DNA of 64,000 nt from Prostheceraeus crozeri (taxonomy: Eukaryota > Platyhelminthes > Polycladida > Euryleptidae), in the NCBI GenBank assembly GCA_907163375.1, contig CAJQUW010003213.1, forward strand, positions 26,939 through 90,938. Direction: 5' to 3'. A program made the translations under genes and the position numbers. Shown here piece by piece: positions 60,101 to 64,000 of this stretch (positions are counted from its first letter, which is position 1; each line of letters begins with the position of its first letter). A model generated the notes under the pieces. That model made no database searches. It saw nothing but the letters and a program-made list of their open reading frames with translations, and had not been told where the DNA came from.

Positions 60101-61170
60101 TGCCATGCTCCTACATCTGAGTGTTGTGGTCACTGTATGGAATTGACAGGGGTCGTGAAGTTGAAAGACAGTGAATGTCCTCTTGTCTCCTTCCCTGATA
60201 ACAAAAGTCAACAGATCCAGATATCTGATGTGGAGCTCAAGGTGCTTTATAGCCTAGGTACTATATTATATCTTATCCATAATTCTGTATATTTGGAACA
60301 ACCAAAACTAGGTTTTAAGAAAAATTAAATAACCGTCATGTCATGTTTAATGCACTGCGAGAAGATTGTAAATTTATTAATTTTTCTAGATAGATATTTT
60401 CATGTTTGAAAAATGTTGTTTAATGTCTCTTGTTAAACGACATCAGGCTTCAGCGTAAAATGACAACGTGAAATGCATCATTCTTGATTAACTCTTTCAA
60501 AAAATACTGATATGAATAATTTTCATTTGTTATTCGATGGTGTATCATCGAATGACACAGTGAAAAACAATGTATCATAATTTGCACATAAACAAATTAT
60601 GCAAATTTTGCAATTAAACAAAATTCTGTTGGTTACTCTACTTATCCAAGCATTGATTGAAAGGCCCTAATGTCTACTAGTCAGCATTGATTTTGCATTA
60701 ATTGATCTTATTAACGTTAATACAAAGAAAATTTCAGACTTTAGGGGACTCGATAATATGCTTTGCAATAAAATGAGATGATCATGAGCTAAATTGTTTG
60801 ATTTATGTCAAAACAATGCTGCTTCTGATGATTTAGCCTAAATGTTCCTGGTCATGATGTCTAATCCTGCTACTTTTTCAGGTGCGAGGAATGTGGGAAG
60901 GAGTTCATACAGCAAAGTAATTTTACGAGGCATAAGAGAACTCACACCAAAGAGCGCCCTTACAAATGCTCCACATGCGGTGAGCAGTTTTCTTACTCAA
61001 CATGTTTGAAGAAACATTTGAAGAAAGACCATGGCGTAGAACCACTTGAATGTGATTTATGCAAACGAACATTCCTTAATCATAGTAGCTTTGTCAGGCA
61101 TAGAACTGGTTGTCAATTCAAGGACATAGTAAAAAAGGAGGCAGAAGCAGATTCTGCTCAGTTTTTGTAA
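26756..61170 (+). CDS. host C2H2 zinc-finger protein, five coding exons, 604 residues
   Basis: Coding exons are 26756-27173, 38594-38768, 42492-43034, 54800-55189 and 60882-61170. Donors and acceptors are canonical and the phases agree at all four junctions; the total is 1815 nt with stop. Residues 1-139 are low-complexity (Asn, Ser, Ala, Glu). A C2HC finger lies at 151-173, an acidic linker at about 198-335, then nine more fingers from 341 to near 585. Most of the later fingers are classical C2H2 with TGxKPY-type linkers (HTGVKPY, HTGETPY); the last ends in Cys rather than His. This is a probable nuclear sequence-specific DNA-binding regulator; the orthologue is not recognised. Introns are 11.4, 3.7, 11.8 and 5.7 kb and full of transposon DNA. 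Confidence 0.88.
27174..29020. other. intron 1, first part: no gene recognised
   Basis: AT-rich intronic DNA. A short poly(C) run is at about 28183. At 28.48-28.64 kb a short Lys/Glu-rich stretch reads like coiled coil in changing frames; unassigned. Confidence 0.4.
29021..29110. mobile_element. possible hAT (Charlie-type) left terminus
   Basis: CAGCGGTCGGCAACTTGTGA and the following GACCCGCG resemble the CAGTGGTCGGCAACC ends of Charlie-type hAT elements. No matching right end was seen, so this is a fragment or chance. Confidence 0.35.
29111..30761. other. intron 1: no gene recognised
   Basis: AT-rich with T-runs (29.74-29.80 kb). GTGAGTG/GTTAGTG words cluster at 30.13-30.22 kb. No supported gene. 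Confidence 0.35.
31631..33587 (-). pseudogene. hAT-1 transposase, main exon, interrupted by a nested element
   Basis: The acceptor CTTCTTTTCAG precedes 33587 and the stop is at 31631. The reading has a Ser/Thr-rich linker, then SNEIDSQI, the nested insertion, and ARFVFSTN, FRSVE, MLRPGYHPPS. The RNase H-like core carries Asp in LGFDGWS and in VVTDNAAN, then GCSAHYLNLL, DVRWNS, and the C-terminal dimerisation block with the catalytic-type Glu in SSASVERMFSS. With exon 1, and leaving out the insertion plus its 6-bp duplication, the length is exactly 591 codons (590 residues and stop). The transposase was therefore probably functional until the insertion. Confidence 0.9.
32981..33360. mobile_element. 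non-autonomous element nested in the hAT-1 transposase
   Basis: 380 bp with 12-bp perfect inverted ends, CAGGGATGCAAG / CTTGCATCCCTG, flanked by AATTTG on both sides. CCGGATTT words recur near both ends. The interrupted coding frame closes exactly if the element and one 6-bp copy are left out, which fixes the duplication at 6 bp. No coding capacity. Confidence 0.88.
34541..34742 (-). CDS. hAT-1 transposase exon 1 (BED-type finger)
   Basis: MAGRKADPIWAFYDKI start, then CKSCKYELQG and LRTHQLKY, a degenerate BED zinc finger that would bind the element's ends. It ends at ACTACAA|GTGAGT with one base of the next codon, matching the phase of the main exon. Confidence 0.85.
35543..38040. other. intron 1, last part: no gene recognised
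   Basis: Holds a short minisatellite at 35.84-35.95 kb. The minus-strand Ser/Pro-rich frame at 36705-37097 is not supported by any family. The remainder is AT-rich. Confidence 0.35.
35845..35948. repeat. minisatellite, GGAGAACGAACATCA-type units
   Basis: About five or six units of roughly 18 bp, purine-rich (GAGAACGAACATCA and GAGAGCGAACATCA). Open in several frames, as expected for a repeat with a length divisible by three. Confidence 0.7.
38041..38078. repeat. short inverted repeat (12-bp stem)
   Basis: CTCCTAGATATA at 38041-38052 pairs perfectly with TATATCTAGGAG at 38067-38078, with a 14-nt loop. It shares the CTAGATAT core with the hairpin at 56447. Confidence 0.7.
38594..38768 (+). 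CDS. zinc-finger gene, coding exon 2
   Basis: The acceptor is TGCATTTTTAG and the donor CTCAG|GTAAGT. It encodes the first finger, CWGC...H.....C (C151, C154, H167, C173), a C2HC type, then a Ser/Thr-rich stretch. The phase-1 entry matches exon 1. Confidence 0.8.
38769..42491. other. intron 2: no gene recognised
   Basis: 3.7 kb of AT-rich DNA. A three-copy AAAATCCCATGCTT direct repeat is at about 39010-39058. TCCCGGGATTG-type words cluster at 40.78-41.06 kb and may be remains of a small transposon, but no ends were defined. Confidence 0.4.
42492..43034 (+). CDS. zinc-finger gene, coding exon 3
   Basis: The acceptor GTTGTGTTTCAG and donor TTCAA|GTAAGT are both good. It encodes an acidic linker (EVEPMELGELKIDEGEVGDV) with a possible disordered activation-type character, then finger 2 (C341, C344) and the first half of finger 3 (C369, C374). 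Entry and exit are both phase 2. Confidence 0.88.
43171..46181 (+). mobile_element. decayed hAT transposon (hAT-3)
   Basis: About 3 kb between CAGGGTGCATAACGC and GCGTTATACACCCTG, with GGGAAAAxCGGGAAAA words beside both ends. GGATATCA occurs at both edges, overlapping the last terminal bases, so the exact target duplication (7 or 8 bp) is ambiguous. The transposase inside is a wreck. It lies in intron 3. Confidence 0.8.
44320..45420 (+). pseudogene. hAT-3 transposase remnant
   Basis: Recognisable peptides are CATRWVENVAVAE followed by LPNLRVYVENI, and SYGQASVERGSSVNKNM, which resembles the C-terminal SVERGFSxNK block of a hAT transposase family found in marine invertebrates and fish. Pieces lie in different frames with several stops between them. 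The N-terminal half was not recognised. Confidence 0.6.
46182..47329. other. intron 3: no gene recognised
   Basis: Unique-looking AT-rich DNA between hAT-3 and the element starting at 47330. No supported gene. Confidence 0.35.
48448..48696 (-). CDS. hAT-2 transposase exon 3 (dimerisation block)
   Basis: The acceptor TCTCTTTTCAG is followed by a frame with SWWRINQ, LARKYLAIQATSAASERVFS and ILFLNLN, the standard hAT C-terminal domain with the catalytic-type Glu in SERVFS. Stop at 48448. Confidence 0.85.
   Translation of the reverse strand, partial: AQGLSSQSKDPLSWWRINQAKFRKLSLLARKYLAIQATSAASERVFSVFGNIYHERRMGLTAEHAQQNEQILFLNLNSKKSS
49285..50582 (-). pseudogene. hAT-2 transposase exon 2, one frameshift
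   Basis: The reading contains CVTTDLQPLTFCED, YLEPNYQPPSHTTL, the first core block SITTDCWTN with Asp, then ATHGNASNMKKAL, where the usual TDNAxNM motif has His in place of the second catalytic Asp. It continues with IGCLAHLLQLSINDSF and, in a different frame, INKTRWNST and an acidic C-terminal part ending LDSYIQ at the donor GTAAGT. The exon is one base longer than frame allows; the shift lies near 49.95-49.99 kb. The lost Asp alone should abolish activity. Confidence 0.85.
51422..51774 (-). CDS. hAT-2 transposase exon 1 (BED finger)
   Basis: VWDNFKLVTIDNKKYAKCNLC, then H...H (YHMKNQH) is a full BED zinc finger, followed by a Ser/Thr-rich linker ending LIVR at the donor CG|GTGAGT. The exit phase matches exon 2. 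The Met five codons downstream is an alternative start. Confidence 0.85.
52228..53340. other. right arm of the older element, non-coding
   Basis: Right part of the element whose ends are at 47330 and 53415. A GC-rich patch (GGGCCCGGGACCGG) is at about 53115. No gene recognised. Confidence 0.4.
53620..54104. mobile_element. non-autonomous hAT-like element
   Basis: 485 bp with CAGGGATGGTGA / TCACCATCCCTG ends and flanks ATCATAGT / ATCATAAC (6 of 8 identical). Interior AT-rich, with TTATGCTT words near both ends. The first seven bases match the 380-bp element at 32981, but the interior does not look alike. Confidence 0.68.
54105..54799. other. intron 3, last part: no gene recognised
   Basis: An 87-residue frame at 54218-54481 has no family resemblance or splice context. 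The acceptor TATATTTTCATTTCAG ends the intron. Confidence 0.4.
54800..55189 (+). CDS. zinc-finger gene, coding exon 4
   Basis: Starts after TTTTCATTTCAG and ends at TTCAA|GTGAGT. It encodes the rest of finger 3 and fingers 4-7 (CVHC, CKEC, CKVC, CEFC, each with H...H), joined by classical HTGVKPY and HTGETPY linkers, then the first residues of finger 8. It is 390 nt with phase 2 at both ends, so skipping it would keep the frame. Confidence 0.9.
56438..56506. repeat. 52-nt near-perfect palindrome flanked by 8-bp direct repeats
   Basis: The arms 56447-56472 and 56473-56498 are inverted complements over 26 bp with one mismatch and no loop; core words are GATATCTATAATTG and CAATTATAGATATC. GGCTGTAA stands directly before (56438-56445, one extra C between) and directly after (56499-56506). 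This looks like a tiny insertion that duplicated its target. Confidence 0.85.
58081..58240. repeat. two-copy GC-rich repeat, about 82-bp period
   Basis: AGGGTTGTAGAAGCGGAGCG and AGGGTTGTGTAGGCGGGGCG begin two diverged copies; each continues with TTTTGCTCGA and ends near GGAAAAACCGC / AGAAAAACCGC. Confidence 0.6.
59404..59755. mobile_element. non-autonomous hAT element, copy C (inverted, shorter)
   Basis: 352 bp with the same CACAGAATTAGA / TCTAATTCTGTG ends as copies A and B, in the opposite orientation and lacking about 170 bp of interior. The flanks AGATGAAC / AGATAAAC match at 7 of 8 positions. It lies in intron 4 of the zinc-finger gene. Confidence 0.85.
59756..60881. other. intron 4, last part, with one unexplained Cys-rich frame
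   Basis: A frame at 60068-60328 (86 residues) contains HCHAPTSECCGHCMELTG and a polar DNKSQQIQISDVELKVL stretch. It reads more like protein than its surroundings but has no good splice sites at its edges. The acceptor TACTTTTTCAG ends the intron. Confidence 0.4.
60882..61170 (+). CDS. zinc-finger gene, coding exon 5 (last)
   Basis: The phase-2 entry completes a Lys codon. It encodes fingers 8-10: CEECGKEF...H...H, CSTCGEQF...H....H and CDLCKRTF...H...C, so the final finger is C2HC. It ends with a short Glu/Ala tail (VKKEAEADSAQFL) and TAA at 61168-61170. Confidence 0.9.
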
Positions 61171-62395
61171 CTATTTTTCGACTCATTTAATATTCTGTTG
61201 ATCATTGAGAAGTGATCAGCTGTACTTTCCCTCGTCGCTGGAAATGAGAATTGTATTTGTTTTTGGTGTTAAAGCGATGATTACTTTTCATTCCTTATAT
61301 CAATCATTTTATGTATAAGTTAACTTATCTTGGTGATGTAAACTTCTGTTATATTTTATCATGCGTTCGTTTTATATTAAACTCGCGATGCAGTCTTGTT
61401 TCAAATGTTTGTTACAATAGTAATCATGCTACTGAAGAAAATAATATGATAATAAAAAAATTTATATATTTGTGGTCACATATCGAAAAGGAAGTATTTC
61501 TACAATCATTCTGTTTATAACCAAAATTTCTCTGCATCACGAGTTGAATATTCCTTTTGTTATGGATTGTCGATCTTGTATTTAAAGCCTATCCGACTCT
61601 TTTCTCTTTTATTGTTTCTACATTTCTTCGGAAAAGTCTTCCAAATATTTCAAAGCGTATCAAAGAATTTAGGTGTTGGAAGTTTTACAAATTTATTAAC
61701 CTTTTTGATCGAGATTTGTAGAAGTAGATATAGCTGATGAATGTAGGTTCTTATGTTGACTGTTCTCGCAATTTTGTCATTATTTAACAAAACACATTCT
61801 TTGTTATTGCACTTCATCAGATAATGTCTTTTATACAAATTTCATCATTGAACATTGATAAATACATAATATTATGTACATAACTACATCCGATATGAGC
61901 ACACACAATCAACTGTTCTATATTCTACTGGACATCTAAATCCAACTTCATCCAAAGTAGCAATACTAATAATATTTCATACAATTATTGTGAATGAGTT
62001 TTATGTATGGTATATTTCTTCCATCGTGCCTTCTACCTGTGCTGAATACAAGTTTTCTGACTGCTGGCTGTTTTCTAAGTTACAGATGAAAGCTGAGTAG
62101 GGATGTGATTCACTTGACTATGTTTATGTATATTCGGCAACGAAATCGAGTGCTGCGTTGGCCGGTTTAAAGGAAAAGTTTCGAATTGTATGTAATACAC
62201 TCTTATTTTCTTCACGATTTATCATTCCTTCAGCATGTAAATTTGTTACCTTAAGGTTGTCCTTCTGGTGCATTGTCTTTTCTCAAAATTGTTGGGAAGT
62301 ATTTACTGCTGATCCTGTGCCTTCATCTCGCAATTTTTCATTTTACTCTTGCAAAATTTTGTACTCGCAAATAAAGTTTTCGAATTTGTAAATGT
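61171..62395 (+). other. putative 3' UTR of the zinc-finger gene
   Basis: AT-rich, with no coding frame of note. AATAAA at 62370-62375 is the best-placed poly(A) signal; an earlier AATAAA-like word is near 61450, so a shorter transcript is possible. Confidence 0.5.
62370..62375 (+). terminator. candidate poly(A) signal of the zinc-finger gene
   Basis: AATAAA followed within 30 bp by a T/G-rich stretch. Confidence 0.45.
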
Positions 62396-63230
62396 GAATT
62401 CTGATTCTATATCTGACAAGTAAACGCATGCTTCGACTCTGACTCCGAATAGAGGCTTGATAGAGAATCTTTGACTGGAGGCTGTATGAGGAATATCAAC
62501 ATAAAATTCAGAAACTTCTTCCTCTTGTTAATTTAATCTGATTTCCTATAACTTCTCCATTTGGATAAGGATGTTGTACAGAGATTTTTACATGTAGACT
62601 TTGTTTGCCAACACCTTTATCAATGGACCGTGAGCATGAAATTGAATGTGATGTCCTCAAGTTTGTCTAAGATAAATCTGAAGATGCCCATCACACTGTG
62701 CTTGTGACAGAGATTATTTATACGATCGATAAATTGAAAACAGCATCGGTAGCTGATGCTGACTGCATGATACCAAATTCAACAAAGGTCCGATTACGGA
62801 TGCGTTGAGAATTCCTTCCAGACCTGATGGAAATTAATTAGCCTTGTGTTCTCATTATTTAGATCAGGGATGCGGAGTCCTATCATTTTGATGGGACTCC
62901 GACTCCGGGTGCCATTAAGTATATAAAGCCTAGTTTTTTCAAAAAAAAAACTGGCAACCTACATTGCTTACCTGAACCTTGATAATTGCAGTATCAATTG
63001 TCAATCATTTTCGACAAAAGTTTATCAAATGTCGCTTTCAGTTGGATGCGTATGACTCGGCTCCTCCCATCTAGTTGATGTGTGCTTCACACGGTTTTTC
63101 TCCACTCTACCAGGCAGGAAAATCCCCGATCCTTCTCCAAAAAACATGAGTACACTTTCGACTTTAATCCCGGTGAAAAAAAACTGTCGGTCCATTGTCG
63201 GGAAGCCGACTCGGCATAATGACGGCAAAG
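62396..63230. other. no gene recognised
   Basis: GACTCTGACTCCGA near 62435 and GGACTCCGACTCCGG near 62905 suggest the two arms of a small element rich in GACTCC words; the ends are not defined. Confidence 0.35.
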
Positions 63231-63236
63231 GTCCTA

Positions 63237-63384
63237 ATTCCCCGACTATCTGCCGACGAATCGGTGAGCCTACAATTCCCCGACTGTCTCGCCGACGCAC
63301 TACCGACAATTCCCCGACAGCCACCGACAATTCCCCGACAGCCTCCGACAATTCCCCGACAGCTGCCGCCGACAGCCGCCGACA
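63237..63384. repeat. GC-rich minisatellite, ACAATTCCCCGACAGCC units
   Basis: Three near-identical units of about 21 bp (CGACAATTCCCCGACAGCC plus two bases) at about 63302-63364, flanked by diverged units from 63237 onwards. Open in several frames because of its composition; not coding. Confidence 0.8.
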
Positions 63385-63483
63385 TCTAATTATATGTTCA
63401 CATTCTTTTGATGAAATTACAGTTATAGCCTACTTGACGTTGTAGCAAAATATTGAAGAAATTTGCTGTTATTAGAGATGAAT

Positions 63484-63715
63484 ATTGTTGATCAAAGTCA
63501 TCCTGCTACGAAATGCTCCAAGGATCAACAGCAGAAAAACTCATGCTGCTAAAACCAAAACATTCGGAGGCAGTGACAAGAATAGCCCTACAATATTTAT
63601 ACATTATAAAAATGCTGCTGATCGGTGTCATCCTGCTACGAAATGTTCCAAGGATTAACAGCAGAAAAACTCAATGCTGCTAAAACCAAAACATTCGGAG
63701 GCAGTGACAAATAAT
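63484..63715. repeat. tandem duplication, 130-bp period
   Basis: GTCATCCTGCTACGAAATG begins at 63497 and again at 63627. About 97 bp match closely in each copy (through CATTCGGAGGCAGTGACAA), separated by about 30 bp of unrelated sequence. Confidence 0.85.
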
Positions 63716-64000
63716 CGCACAATAGGCTAGGCAAAATAGACTTGAGGTTGGAATAAATTGCAAGATTTTGTTTTTCACTTTTTATTGGTTCATTATGGTC
63801 TGGGCAACATTATGGCAAAATTTTATGAAAATTGCATCAGGTTTAGATATGCAATTCTGACATTTTTGTCAGAAATAATACAAAAGAAGCTATTCAGGAT
63901 TTAGTGCTTGTTTTTCCACAACAAATTATATATGTAATGGGCTCTCAATGAGTATGAAGTGTTTTCACGTGAAAAAGCATGCGGGCCGGTGTAAAATCCG
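63716..64000. other. no gene recognised
   Basis: AT-rich end of the window. Nothing supported. Confidence 0.35.

Noticed and set aside
63302-63364. Regular short repeats considered as a CRISPR-like array
   Set aside because: There are no unique spacers, and the host is plainly eukaryotic.
63025-63445. Overlapping frames through the GC-rich minisatellite
   Set aside because: Open only because of the repeat's composition; the peptides are simple repeats.

Overview
The window is animal nuclear DNA: one spliced host gene with long introns, several cut-and-paste DNA transposons, and the larger part of a Polinton (Maverick). Its base composition, the many hAT elements and the frequent short word AGGCCT suit a marine invertebrate, perhaps an echinoderm or another invertebrate deuterostome, but I cannot fix the species from sequence alone.

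Region 1, about 1-12.9 kb: a Polinton fossil whose left end lies outside the window. On the + strand run an integrase with a chromodomain, a small basic capsid-associated protein, a major-capsid-like protein and an adenain-like protease, closely packed. A minus-strand block follows with two tandem PC4-like proteins and a protein with both repeats of the TATA-binding protein (TBP). Then come two tandem PX-like minor capsid genes (+), the protein-primed DNA polymerase (-) and an unrecognised + gene. No packaging ATPase was seen. Several genes are broken. The TBP-like gene is the most unexpected thing in the window: with the PC4-like genes it suggests the element carried its own parts of the transcription machinery.

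Region 2, about 13-17 kb: a spliced minus-strand remnant with a Cys/His cluster and a coiled coil, then GC-richer tandem repeats of about 165 bp and 95 bp. This may be the far arm of the Polinton, but no boundary can be placed.

Region 3, about 17-25.7 kb: intergenic DNA with a decayed Tc1/IS630-like transposase carrying two nearly adjacent hAT-type non-autonomous insertions, AT-rich simple sequence, an element with inverted repeats of about 200 bp, and another small hAT-like insertion.

Region 4, 25.7-62.4 kb: a host C2H2 zinc-finger gene on the + strand. Five coding exons (26756-27173, 38594-38768, 42492-43034, 54800-55189, 60882-61170) join in frame to give 604 residues and ten fingers. Its introns hold a nearly whole hAT element (30770-35534) with a smaller element nested in its transposase, a decayed hAT (43171-46181), a third hAT (47892-52219) nested in an older inverted-repeat element (47330-53415), and several non-autonomous copies.

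Region 5, 62.4-64 kb: non-coding, with a GC-rich minisatellite and a 130-bp-period duplication.
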